Assembly (NCBI GenBank): GCA_951799425.1
Contig: OX637393.1
Coordinates: 15,636,244-15,700,243 of the forward strand
Reading direction: 5' to 3'
DNA from: Ilex aquifolium
Lineage: Eukaryota > Streptophyta > Magnoliopsida > Aquifoliales > Aquifoliaceae
DNA: 64,000 bases
Shown here: one piece after another, positions 33,346-42,354 of the stretch
Numbering within the stretch: position 1 is the stretch's first letter
Layout of the letters: the number at the start of each line of letters is the position of its first letter
Translations under genes and position numbers: made by a program
The notes under the pieces: generated by a model
Told to the model about the DNA's origin: nothing
What the model saw: only the letters and a program-made list of their open reading frames with translations
The model's database searches: none

Positions 33346-33545
33346 GCAATACATGATGTAGATTTAAGGAAGTTCCTGGGTGGTTTACCAACCTCGTCGT
33401 AAGTTGAGCCAGCATTCAATGCTATTTTGATTGCGAGATTCCAACAGTCACCCTTGGGTATTATTTATACCCGTTTGCCTCATTGCTTTTCATCAAGCCC
33501 CTCCTTTTCTTTTTAACTCTTCGTATCCTACTTGAACTCGAGGCT

Positions 33546-34595
33546 ATGGATTCTTCTCCAGTCTTTAAGCATCGAGCCCGTGAATCGCTGAAGGGCGATT
33601 GGTGTTCTATCTTTCTTCTTCCCTCCCGGATGACAGCGGCGGATGCTGTCGCGATGAAGAGTCGATACGACCTTCCAGCGGATCTGAGGGTGAGGGCTCC
33701 CACTCTTGACGAACCTTGCAGTATGTCCATTCCAGGGGAGGTTTCCTTTTTCGAGGGCGCATTTGAGTACGGCTTTCGACTCCCTCTTCATCCAGATTTC
33801 GCTCGGATTCTCTCACACCATGGTCTGTGTCCTTCTCGCCTTTCCCCCGAGGGGTGGGCTACTGTGGTTGGCTTCTTCATTTTCTGGCGTATGCAAGGTT
33901 TTGAGACCTTTCCTTCTGTTTCGGAGTTTTTCTACTTCATTGACCTCTCTTTCGACTTTCCCCCGTTCTTCAGTTCTCTCTCTTTTAAGTGGTATTTCCA
34001 CCCTCCATTGGTTGCCGATATTCCCTCTTCCCCCGAGGGATGGACTCAGCGCTTCTTTTTTGTATCTGGGGACTCGTGGGAATCCGCTGTGGGGGAGGAC
34101 CAGCATGTTTGGGTCCCTCGCTCCTGGACGAGCTTTCGGGAGAGAGGTAAACACTTCATCCTTTCAAGGCTACCTGACCTTTTGTTCACAGCTAATTTAC
34201 TGAACTTGTTTGTGCTGATGTTGTATTGTGCAGGTATTCCCGCTCTGACTCCAAACGAGGCTTTCCGTGTCCGGAGGGTCGAGAGGGCTTCCCCTCGTCC
34301 TTACTCTGCTCTTGTAACCCCTCAGAACCTTGTCCATTATGGGATAGGGGGAGGTTCAACCAGGATCCAGCGCACGCCCTCCTTTGCTAACGAGCCAGAG
34401 GGAGTTGTCTTGGAAGACCCCGAGGTGGAGGTGCTGAAGCGGAAGTTGGCAGAGGTGGAGAGAGAGAGAGATGCTCTGAAGGAGGAGAATGCCAGGTTCA
34501 AGGCGGATGCCGCTGGGGGGGAGAAAGTAGAGAAGGAATTTCTGAAGGAAGGGAAAGCGGAGGAGGTCTCGGTGGGGGAGGGTGGCCAGGACTAG
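33546..34595 (+). CDS. Antisense gene C in the Tat element: short PF04195-type protein (about 320 aa, two exons)
   Basis: Exons 33546-34146 and 34234-34595 (963 bp) flank an 87-bp GT-AG intron, again in phase 1 after the domain. The product starts MDSSPVFKHRARESL and has FEYGFRLPLHPDFARIL, LSPEGWATVVGFFIFW and GWTQRFFFVSGDSWE, matching the blocks in genes A and B. A short coiled coil (KRKLAEVERERDALKEENA, about 275-295) ends the protein. It lacks the linker and the conserved PDLDL tail of A and B, so it looks like a truncated paralogue. A TATA-like TTATTTATACCC lies at about 33461-33472, some 80 bp upstream. The unspliced frame is also open, so the intron is inferred by homology. Confidence 0.7.
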   Translation: MDSSPVFKHRARESLKGDWCSIFLLPSRMTAADAVAMKSRYDLPADLRVRAPTLDEPCSMSIPGEVSFFEGAFEYGFRLPLHPDFARILSHHGLCPSRLSPEGWATVVGFFIFWRMQGFETFPSVSEFFYFIDLSFDFPPFFSSLSFKWYFHPPLVADIPSSPEGWTQRFFFVSGDSWESAVGEDQHVWVPRSWTSFRERGKHFILSRLPDLLFTANLLNLFVLMLYCAGIPALTPNEAFRVRRVERASPRPYSALVTPQNLVHYGIGGGSTRIQRTPSFANEPEGVVLEDPEVEVLKRKLAEVERERDALKEENARFKADAAGGEKVEKEFLKEGKAEEVSVGEGGQD

Positions 34596-34750
34596 GGGCC
34601 CTGTTTCTTTTTTTATAACTTCTATGTACCAGTTGGTGGTTGCTCCTTTTGAGCTGTTGACTTCTATCCATAATGCAATGAAATCCCTGTCTTTCGTCTT
34701 CCATTTATTTTCTTTTTGCTGAGAATGTGGTTGTCTGTTGAATGTGGTCC

Positions 34751-35436
34751 CTGAGCTTACGAGCTCTTAGACTGAAAAGTCTGTAGTTCCTGAGCTTAGG
34801 AGCTCTTGAGCTTACGAGCTCTTAGACTGAAAAGTCTGTAGTTCCTGGGCTTACGAGCTCTTGAGCTTACGAGCCCTTAGACTGAAAAGTCTGTAGTTCC
34901 TGAGCTTACGAGCTCTTGAGCTTACGAGCTCCTAGACTGAAAAGTCTGTAGTTCCTGAGCTTACGAGCTCTTAGACTGAAAAGTCTGTAGTTCCTGAGCT
35001 TACGAGCTCTTAGACTGAAAAGTCTGTAGTTCCTGGGCTTACGAGCTCTTGAGCTTACGAGCTCTTAGACTGAAAAGTCTGTAGTTCCTGAGCTTACGAG
35101 CTCTTAGACTGAAAAGTCTGTAGTTCCTGAGCTTATGAGCTCTTAGACTGAAAAGTCTGTAGTTCCTGAGCTTACGAGCTCTTAGACTGAAAAGTCTGTA
35201 GTTCCTGAGCTTACGAGCTCTTGAGCTTACGAGCCCTTAGACTGAAAAGTCTGTAGTTCCTGAGCTTACGAGCTCCTAGACTGAAAAGTCTGTAGTTCCT
35301 GAGCTTACGAGCTCTTGAGCTTACGAGCTCTTAGACTGAAAAGTCTGTAGTTCCTGAGCTTACGAGCTCTTAGACTGAAAAGTCTGTAGTTCCTGAGCTT
35401 ACGAGCTCTTAGACTGAAGAGTCTGTAGTTCCTGAG
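34751..35436. repeat. 39-bp tandem repeat array (15 units) with two hairpins per unit
   Basis: Fifteen copies of AGACTGAAAAGTCTGTAGTT (the last with GAAGAGTCT) follow GAGCTTACGAGCTC phrases. Some units carry an extra TTGAGCTTACGAGCTC. Each unit has two inverted repeats, AGACT-GAAA-AGTCT and GAGCT-TAC-GAGCTC. The array lies between the 3' end of gene C (34595, plus) and the 3' end of gag-pol (35533, minus), that is, between convergent transcripts. Confidence 0.95.
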
Positions 35437-35532
35437 CAGGGCGATCTTTTTCAGGAAACTTTGTATCTTTCATTGATAAAAATCCGATCTTTTTACAATA
35501 ACCCTCCGCTCCTCGCAAAAGAAAAATCCGAT

Positions 35533-38500
35533 CTATTGGTAGTAACGCTTCAGGTGGTCTGCGTTCCATGAGTGGTGTAGGTCTCTGCCCTCCTCCGTTT
35601 GCAGCTCGTAATTTCCAGGTCGGACAATCTTCTTTACCACGTATGGTCCTTCCCAGTTTGGTCCCAACTTGCCATGGGCGGGGTCCTTCCTGGCTGGGAG
35701 CAATTTCTTCAATACCAGGTCTCCTGGCTTAAAGCCTCTGCTCCTTACTCGCTTGTTATAGTATCTTGTTGTACTCCTCTGGTAAGAGGATATTCGTTGT
35801 AGGGCCTCGTCTCTTTTTTCGTCCAGGAGGTCGAGGTTGACCAGTAATGACCTTTCGTTCTGTGCTGGGTTGAACAGTTCGGTTCTCGCAGTGGAAACTC
35901 CTATTTCAACAGGAGCCATGGCCTCCGTTCCATATGCTAGGCTGAAAGGCGTTTCCCCGGTTGCAGTCCGAGTGGTTGTCCGGTATGCCCATAACACCGC
36001 GGGGAGGTAGTCTACCCATTGGGACTTGGATGCCTCGAGCCTGGTTTTGAGCGCCAGTTTGATAGTCCGGATGGTCACCTCTGCTTGCCCGTTAGACTGC
36101 GGGTGGGCTGGAGCTGAGAAGAAGTTTTTGATTCCCAATCCGCTACAGAAGTCTGTGAACATCGGATAGTCGAACTGCTTCCCATTGTCGGAGACCACTG
36201 CTCTGGGGACGCCGAAGCGGCAAATTATAGACTTCCAGACGAAGTTTTTGACTTTTTGCGCTGTGATCTTTGCCAGGGGTTCGGCTTCTGCCCACTTGGT
36301 GAAGTAGTCGACTGCGACCACAAGGAATTTGCATTGTCCAACCCCTATTGGTAGGGGTCCTAAGATGTCCAACCTCCACTGTTGGAAGGGCCAATGACTG
36401 ACCACCGGGGTGAGGAGTTCAGGCGGGCAGTGTGGCAGATTCCCATGAACCTGGCAAGCTTGGCATCTCTTCACTATCTCTTTGGCGTCTTTAGACATTG
36501 TTGGCCAGAAGTAGCCTTGCCGGAGGACCTTGCTGGCTAATGTCTTGGCCCCGATGTGATTGCCGCACATGCCTTCGTGGATTTCCCTTAGGATGTAGTT
36601 TGCCTCCGTTCCTGTCACACATTTCATTAAGGGAAAGGAAAAACCTCTTTTATATAGGTTACCTTGGATCAGTGTGAACCTCGCCGCCCTGGTTCTATGT
36701 TTTGATGCGCCCTTCGGGTCATCTGGCAATACTCCGTCTTGCAAGAAAGATATGATGGGGTCCATCCATGAAGCCTCTTCTTCTTCTTCGACTGGCATAG
36801 CCTGAGTTTCTGCGTCTGGCTCGTCGTCAAGTTGTATGCTGGGCTGTGTTAGGACTTCGATGGGTGTTCGCCCTGGTAGGTCTTGACCGCCAATAGTGGC
36901 CAGTTTGGCCAGGGCGTCTGCCCGCTGATTAGCTTCTCGCGGAATTTGGATTAGCTCGGTCGAGATGAACTTCCTCAGTAGCCTTTGGACCTCTGTTAGG
37001 TATAAGGCCATCTTTTCGTCTCGGGCGGCGTATTCTTCTTCGACTTGCCTGACTACCAGTTGCGAGTCGCTATACACCACGATCTGTTGAGCTTCCATCG
37101 AAAGGGCCAGGTTCAAACCGGCTATGAGAGCTTCGTACTCGGCCTCGTTGTTGGATGCCTGAAAGTCAAACCTCAAGGCATACTCTAGGTCATACCCTTC
37201 TAGTGATGTCAAGATGAGTCCGGCTCCGCTTCCCTGCACATTCGAAGCCCCATCTACGAACAGTTTCCAGGTTGGAACGTCGGGGACACAGTCTTGGTTT
37301 TCCTCGTTTTCTTCGGGTGGGGAGGTGAACTCGGCAAGAAAATCTGCCAGGACTTGTCCTTTGATGGCGATTCTGGGCTTGAATTTGATATCAAACTCGC
37401 TAAGCTCCATCGCCCACTTTATTAATCTACCCGAGGCTTCAGGTTTGTGCAGGACCTGCCTCATCGGTTGGTCCGTTGGGACTTCGATGGTGTGCGCCTG
37501 AAAATATGGTCTCAACCTCCGAGCGGCGACGAGCAGGGCCAGCACGAGCTTTTCCATCTTCGGGTATCTTTCCTCGGCGCCTCGGAGGGCCTTACTGCAG
37601 AAGTAGACTGGCAGTTGGACTCGTTCTTTGTCTCTGACCAGCGCGGCGCTGACCGAGAAATCCGAAACCGCCAGGTAAAGCGTCAGCACTTCTCCCTCTT
37701 GGGGGCTTACCAGCACGGGCGTGGATGCCAGGTAGGCCTTTAGGGCTTGGAAAGCCTCTTCGCACTTTTCGTCCCACTGAAAGGCTGCCTTAAGGACCTT
37801 GAAGAACGGTTGACATTTATCGCTGGAGCGCGATACAAAGCGGTTGAGCGCCGCTATCCTCCCGGTTAGGCGCTGGATTTCTCTTGTGGTGGTAGGGGGC
37901 TTCATTTCGAGGATTGCTTTAACCTTTTCTAGGTTTGCCTCAATGCCCCGGCTGTTGACTATGAAGCCTAAGAACTTTCCAGCTGACACCCCGAAGGCGC
38001 ACTTTGCGGGGTTTAGCTTCATTCGGTACCTCCTCATAATCTCGAATGACTCCCTGAGGTGCTGAATGTGGGTCTCGGCCTTGAGCGACTTTACCAGCAT
38101 ATCATCTATATACACCTCCATGGTCGAGCCTAGCTTCTCTTTGAACATCCGGTTAACCAACCTCTGGTAGGTGGCTCCCGCGTTCTTCAGTCCGAACGGC
38201 ATCACTTGGTAGCAAAAGATGCCCTGCTCCGTGACGAACGAGGTCTTTTCTTGATCGTTTGGGTCCATCCGGATTTGGTTGTATCCTGAGAAGGCGTCTA
38301 TGAAGCTCAGGAGCTCATGCCCGGCCGTCGCGTCGACTATGAGGTCGATCCGTGGCAACGGGAAACTGTCCTTTGGGCACGCTCGATTGAGATCGGTAAA
38401 ATCGATGCAGAGTCGCCACTTGCCGTTTACTTTCTTTACCAGAACGACGTTAGCTAACCAGGTCGGGTATTCGACCTCTCTGATGGCTTTGGCGCGCGAA

Positions 38501-41055
38501 AGCTTGGCTACCTCTTCATTGATCACCTTTTGCCGATCTGGCGCGAAGCTTCTCCTCTTCTGCCTTACCGGCTTGCAGTTAGGATCTACACTGAGTCGGT
38601 GTACAATCACGGTGGGGTCTATTCCTTCCATGTCTTCTTGCTTCCAGGCGAAGACGTCGGCGTTTTCCTTTAGGAAGGAGATGAGCTTTTCCTTGAGGAT
38701 TGGTAACAACGTGGAGCCTACAAAGACTACGCGCTCTGGGTCCTCATCCAGCTGCACCGGCTCTAACTGTTCCGAGGGGGAAGGTCGGGCTTCCATATCA
38801 TCCCTCATATCCAAATCCTCCAGCTGGACCGACTCTACCTCTTTCTGTCTCATGGATGCCACGTAACATTCCCTGGCGAGGCGTTGGTTCCCCCTTACTA
38901 CGCCGACTCCACTCTTAGTTGGAAACTTCATCACCAAATGGTATGCAGAGGGTACCGCCTTAATGGAGTTGAGGGATGGCCTCCCCAGCAAGATGTTGTA
39001 GGCAGAGGGTGCGTCTACCACCAGGAACCGGGCGGTGGTGGTGACCTGGCAGGGCGGATCACCTACGGTGAGTACAAGCGGAATAGAACCGACCGGCAAG
39101 ACTCTTTCTCCCGAAAATCCTAGGAGATGGGTTTTCACGGGCTCTAGTCTCGATCTCTCTATTCCGAGCTTCTCGAAGGCGGCTAAGAAAATGATGTCTG
39201 CCGAGCTCCCGTTGTCGACAAGCACCCGGTGTATGGTTTTATTTGCTATGATTGCTTTTATAACCAGAGGGTCGTCATGGGGGTGCTGGCATTCTTCTAA
39301 ATCCGCATCTGAAAAGGTGATCTCTATGTCTCGGCGGGGCATTTTGTTGACGGTCTGGACTGTGAGGAAGTCTTCCGACCGGGCCCTTCGGGCATGAGCT
39401 TTCCGAGCCGAGCTTGTTTCGCCTCCGCCAGCGAAACCCCCGGAGATGACTCGGATTTCTCCGATGGCTTGTTGGTGTAGTGGCTGTTCGGCGGCATCTC
39501 GGGCTTCTCGCCCTTGATTGTTCTGAGCTCTCTGTTCCCCTGCGATGTAGCGGCGCAGATGGCCTCTCTGAATTAGGTATTCGATCTCCTTCTTCAACTG
39601 GATGCAGTCGTTTGTTTCGTGGCCTGTGTCTTTGTGATAATCGCAGTATTTGGTGGCATTCCGCCTGCTTGGATCAGACTTCATCCGGGGAGGCCACCTG
39701 ACGAACCTCTCGTTCTGCACCTCGTGAAGGACCTGGGCTATCGAGGTGACGAGGGGTGGGAGCCGTGCTGGCACGTACCGCTGTTGCAGCTCCTGGGGGG
39801 GCGGTCTTAGGCGATCTCGAACGTTCCCCCTCCTCTTGGGAGAAGGCTCTCTCCCCCTTCTTGGGGAGCGGTCTCGCCTTTTCTCCTTTTTCGGACTCTG
39901 ATCCCTTTTCTTCTTCTCTCCGTCTATGATCGCCGTGCTTCCTTTCAGGCGTAGAGCCTCCTCGCCGTTTATGTACTTCTCGGCTTTCGCCAATACCTCG
40001 GCCATGGTGGCTTGAGGATTCTTTGCGATCGAAAAGAGGAGATCCTTGGACTGAACCCCGAGTCCGGACATGAAGGTGGTCAGTGTGAACTTATCGTCCA
40101 CGCTTTCTACCTTCAAACACTCTTGGTTGAAGCGTTGTACGTAACTCCGGAGGGATTCGTTGGGCCCCTGCCTGACGCTCAGTAAATGGTAGGACGACTT
40201 CCTATAAGTCCTTGCCCCGATGAAGTGGGATACGAACTGTATGGAAAGTTCTCGGAAGGATGAGATCGACGCCGGTCGTATCTGGTTAAACCAGGCTATA
40301 ACCGATCCTTTAAGGGTGATCGCGAAAGCCCGGCAGCGGATGGGGTCTGGATATCCTTGGAGTTCCATTTGATTTTTGTACAAGTTTAGGTGATCGACGG
40401 GGTCTCTGGTGCCGTCGAACGCCTCTATCGAAGGGGTCCGGAACTTCTGGGGGAGGGGGAAGTGGAGGACTTCTGGGGTGAATGGTGATTCCGTTTGCTG
40501 AACCAAGGCGTCTATGGTGTCGGGGGTTCGCCCCTTAACCACTTTCTTCATATTGCCTAGCTCCCGCTGGAGCTCACGGATTTCTTGCTCCCAGGCGTGG
40601 TCATTCGCGTTCTGGGGGTAGGGCCTATCCTCTTGGCAGGCGGCCCTAGCCCTACTGTGAGCTTCATCGTCGAGTTCTTCGGGAAGTCTTCTCCGGTGGT
40701 TTTCGCCAGAATGGCTACGCTCATGGAGCTCAGTCACCCCGTTGGGCGGGGCTTGGCGCTCTTGGTGTGGGGGAGCGACATCGTGCTCGTCTTGGGGGGG
40801 AGGAGGCTCTTGTCGAGCCGGGGGAAATTGAGGAAGGGGGAGCTGATGAGACTGTATCCAATCCATCAGCTCCTGGTTCTGTTTCATCAGCTGTATTGTA
40901 GTCCTATGGTAGGTTTCCAGTTCGTTTAGCGGAGGGATGTTCGCCGCTGGGGGATGACCCTCAACGTCCTCCATGTGCGTCGGAAAGATCTCCGGCAAGT
41001 TTTGGTGGCCTTGGGGATTGGCAGGAGCTTTACTCATATTCCGAGTAGAGACCAT
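35533..41055 (-). CDS. Tat gag-pol polyprotein (1840 aa), intact, with two RNase H domains
   Basis: I start at MVSTRNMSK (41055), 35 bp after the primer-binding site. The frame extends further upstream only into the LTR. Domains: Gag core about 210-340 (FDGTRDPVDHL, SFRELSIQFVSHFIG); zinc knuckle CDYHKDTGHETNDC 471-484; protease VDNGSS 613-618; RT with D920 (FIDAFSGYNQ) and YIDD 982-985; RNase H 1 near 1132; second RNase H with D1268 (FVDGASN), E1304, D1330 and D1380; integrase zinc region H1493, H1500, C1531, C1534 and triad D1563, D1623, E1659; C-terminal NWEGPY. The second RNase H between RT/RNase H and integrase is the mark of the Tat group. No break is seen, so it may be functional. Confidence 0.96.
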   Translation of the reverse strand: MVSTRNMSKAPANPQGHQNLPEIFPTHMEDVEGHPPAANIPPLNELETYHRTTIQLMKQNQELMDWIQSHQLPLPQFPPARQEPPPPQDEHDVAPPHQERQAPPNGVTELHERSHSGENHRRRLPEELDDEAHSRARAACQEDRPYPQNANDHAWEQEIRELQRELGNMKKVVKGRTPDTIDALVQQTESPFTPEVLHFPLPQKFRTPSIEAFDGTRDPVDHLNLYKNQMELQGYPDPIRCRAFAITLKGSVIAWFNQIRPASISSFRELSIQFVSHFIGARTYRKSSYHLLSVRQGPNESLRSYVQRFNQECLKVESVDDKFTLTTFMSGLGVQSKDLLFSIAKNPQATMAEVLAKAEKYINGEEALRLKGSTAIIDGEKKKRDQSPKKEKRRDRSPRRGREPSPKRRGNVRDRLRPPPQELQQRYVPARLPPLVTSIAQVLHEVQNERFVRWPPRMKSDPSRRNATKYCDYHKDTGHETNDCIQLKKEIEYLIQRGHLRRYIAGEQRAQNNQGREARDAAEQPLHQQAIGEIRVISGGFAGGGETSSARKAHARRARSEDFLTVQTVNKMPRRDIEITFSDADLEECQHPHDDPLVIKAIIANKTIHRVLVDNGSSADIIFLAAFEKLGIERSRLEPVKTHLLGFSGERVLPVGSIPLVLTVGDPPCQVTTTARFLVVDAPSAYNILLGRPSLNSIKAVPSAYHLVMKFPTKSGVGVVRGNQRLARECYVASMRQKEVESVQLEDLDMRDDMEARPSPSEQLEPVQLDEDPERVVFVGSTLLPILKEKLISFLKENADVFAWKQEDMEGIDPTVIVHRLSVDPNCKPVRQKRRSFAPDRQKVINEEVAKLSRAKAIREVEYPTWLANVVLVKKVNGKWRLCIDFTDLNRACPKDSFPLPRIDLIVDATAGHELLSFIDAFSGYNQIRMDPNDQEKTSFVTEQGIFCYQVMPFGLKNAGATYQRLVNRMFKEKLGSTMEVYIDDMLVKSLKAETHIQHLRESFEIMRRYRMKLNPAKCAFGVSAGKFLGFIVNSRGIEANLEKVKAILEMKPPTTTREIQRLTGRIAALNRFVSRSSDKCQPFFKVLKAAFQWDEKCEEAFQALKAYLASTPVLVSPQEGEVLTLYLAVSDFSVSAALVRDKERVQLPVYFCSKALRGAEERYPKMEKLVLALLVAARRLRPYFQAHTIEVPTDQPMRQVLHKPEASGRLIKWAMELSEFDIKFKPRIAIKGQVLADFLAEFTSPPEENEENQDCVPDVPTWKLFVDGASNVQGSGAGLILTSLEGYDLEYALRFDFQASNNEAEYEALIAGLNLALSMEAQQIVVYSDSQLVVRQVEEEYAARDEKMALYLTEVQRLLRKFISTELIQIPREANQRADALAKLATIGGQDLPGRTPIEVLTQPSIQLDDEPDAETQAMPVEEEEEASWMDPIISFLQDGVLPDDPKGASKHRTRAARFTLIQGNLYKRGFSFPLMKCVTGTEANYILREIHEGMCGNHIGAKTLASKVLRQGYFWPTMSKDAKEIVKRCQACQVHGNLPHCPPELLTPVVSHWPFQQWRLDILGPLPIGVGQCKFLVVAVDYFTKWAEAEPLAKITAQKVKNFVWKSIICRFGVPRAVVSDNGKQFDYPMFTDFCSGLGIKNFFSAPAHPQSNGQAEVTIRTIKLALKTRLEASKSQWVDYLPAVLWAYRTTTRTATGETPFSLAYGTEAMAPVEIGVSTARTELFNPAQNERSLLVNLDLLDEKRDEALQRISSYQRSTTRYYNKRVRSRGFKPGDLVLKKLLPARKDPAHGKLGPNWEGPYVVKKIVRPGNYELQTEEGRDLHHSWNADHLKRYYQ

Positions 41056-41090
41056 CAAGTATATAAGATTCTCAGGAGAACGATGAAAAC

Positions 41091-41110
41091 CGTTCCCACA
41101 GACGGCGCCA
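41091..41110 (-). other. Primer-binding site of the Tat element
   Basis: Minus-strand TGGCGCCGTCTGTGGGAACG, two bases inside the 5' LTR. Confidence 0.92.
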
Positions 41111-41112
41111 AC

Positions 41113-41807
41113 TGATGATTCCTCGGAAATCAATCTCCCAGGCCCGAGTTGATTAGGCTCTTCTTGAATTTTATAAGATGGGTTTCAGAGAAATTGAAGT
41201 TAAGCGATGATAGACAAGCAAATGTGAGTGGTTCACCCTAGCCAAAAGACTTGGGCTACGTCCACTGTAATGGAGGCTCTTGCTCCTGGGTTGTGTATAT
41301 TGATTTCAACTGATTACAAGAAAATTATTGGCTCTAGGCCACAAACGATGCTCTCTATTGAGGCTGTCCTAGGGATCTTGGCGAAAATACCAGCTAGAAG
41401 ACGGGGAAGAAGGCCCAGGAATTCGATCCCCTTTCCTCCTTTTACTGTCCTATTTATATGGTGTCTGCTCCTAGGGTTTTGTTATCCTTGCTCTTCCTTT
41501 CCTTGATCTTGTGGGGACCGTTCGTCCTTTCTCTGCGAGCCACTCTGACCGCCGGCGATTCTGTGCCCACGATCGCCTGGGTTCGTTCGACACCATCCCT
41601 CTGTTTTTGCAGGGAGTAACTCTGAGAAATCAGAGCCGGTTTTCCTTGTCCTTGGAGCGCGTGGTGCAACAGGCTCCAACTTGGGCCGTGGGCTGAGGAT
41701 CGAACTTGGACCGGTTGGGGTCATTCCCTTTTGGGCTTCGGAGTCTTTATTCAGCCTTTGGGCTCGGTCGTTGTGGCAGCCTAGCCCAAAAAAACCCACC
41801 CTCATCA
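41113..41807 (-). repeat. 5' LTR of the Tat element
   Basis: 695 bp, six transition differences from the 3' LTR. ATCAT follows at 41808-41812. A CATATAAATAGG TATA box lies on the minus strand at about 41449-41460. Confidence 0.97.
41449..41460 (-). promoter_or_regulatory. TATA box of the Tat element
   Basis: Minus-strand ACCATATAAATAGGACAG in mid-LTR, about 400 bp upstream of the gag ATG. The 3' LTR has the same box. Confidence 0.65.
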
Positions 41808-41812
41808 ATCAT

Positions 41813-42143
41813 GTTTTTTATATTTAGACTATAATGTGATAATAATGATTATGAGTACTTATCAAACAGTTTAGTTCAATTCAGTATCTATATTTTAGTG
41901 CATATCAAATAGAGTGCATATCAAATAGTCTGCGAATTAAAAGTTCAGTATTCAATACTTAAAATTTCAACTATTAGTTTTCAGTATTTAGTTTTCAATT
42001 TTATAAAATAATCTTTTTATACTTAAATTTTTAACTTATTTTTTAGAAGTGTGCTTAAAATATTAAATAATTTGAAGTTATTAAATGAATTTAATTTATT
42101 AAGGGTTTAAAGTATTTAATTTTAAATATTAAGTAGTCCAAAA
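41813..42143. other. AT-rich MITE-like DNA, right of the Tat insertion
   Basis: It contains AGTTTTCAGTATTTAGTTTTC and TCAATTCAGTATC, inverted forms of the phrases at 24950-25640. It therefore appears to be the other arm of the element the Tat entered. It ends about where the last piece of the old Copia LTR begins. Confidence 0.5.
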
Positions 42144-42195
42144 TTAATGTAAATAGTGGTGGTGGGCAGCCCTCCGTGGGCCAATGTTTTCAACA
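42144..42195 (-). repeat. Last part of the interrupted 5' LTR of the old Copia
   Basis: AATAGTGGTGGTGGGCAGCC through CCAATGTTTTCAACA matches the end of the LTR at 12250-12293. GTGTA follows, duplicating 12056-12060. Confidence 0.85.
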
Positions 42196-42354
42196 GTGTA
42201 TCGTATTGTCGTGGTTGAAACTAGAAAATTACACAACCTAGCTAGGCTGTCCCTGGCTTTCCTGCCCCCTTTGCCCTTCAAAGTATCCCTCATGCCTAGC
42301 GGAAGCAAAGGGCTCATGTTCCTGTCCCCCATAACCACCCTTGAAAATACGACC

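Larger units (their letters stand above)
26829..41807 (-). mobile_element. Young Tat-lineage Ty3/Gypsy retrotransposon with three antisense genes (14,979 bp)
   Basis: Both LTRs are 695 bp and differ at six positions by eye (all transitions, about 0.9 percent). They are flanked by ATCAT (26824-26828, 41808-41812). The minus strand carries 5' LTR, primer-binding site, one intact gag-pol frame, an 8-kb 3' region, polypurine tract and 3' LTR. The Tat placement rests on the second RNase H domain between RT-RNase H and integrase, no visible chromodomain, and the large 3' region with antisense genes. It is nested inside MITE-like DNA, inside the old Copia LTR. Confidence 0.97.
12061..42195 (-). mobile_element. 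Old Ty1/Copia element with its 5' LTR split by nested insertions
   Basis: The left LTR (12061-12293) is preceded by GTGTA (12056-12060). The right LTR starts at 18100, is interrupted at 18266, and its last part (about 42144-42195, ending CCAATGTTTTCAACA) is followed by GTGTA (42196-42200). The matching target duplication proves these distant ends belong to one insertion. Removing the inserted DNA leaves an element of about 6.2 kb. The interior is decayed Copia pol/gag on the minus strand. Its right edge lies just upstream of the methyltransferase gene. Confidence 0.9.

Noticed and set aside
33053..33419. Frames of alternating Tyr-Ile on both strands
   Set aside because: Translation of the TA microsatellite.
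34751..35436. CRISPR-like array
   Set aside because: Repeats abut with no unique spacers, no cas genes, and the genome is a plant. It is a tandem repeat.
35599..40929. Many plus-strand frames across the Tat gag-pol (60-195 codons)
   Set aside because: Antisense shadows of a GC-rich coding region. Unlike genes A-C they have no TATA, introns or recognisable domain.
41056..41133. Upstream extension of the Tat gag-pol by 26 codons
   Set aside because: It starts inside the 5' LTR and reads across the primer-binding site. The ATG at 41055 matches the start of other Tat gag proteins.
42184..42354. Start of the methyltransferase at the LTR ATG (42184)
   Set aside because: That ATG is in transposon sequence. 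The ATG at 42355 has better context and gives a normal transit peptide. I keep the upstream one only as a possible extension.
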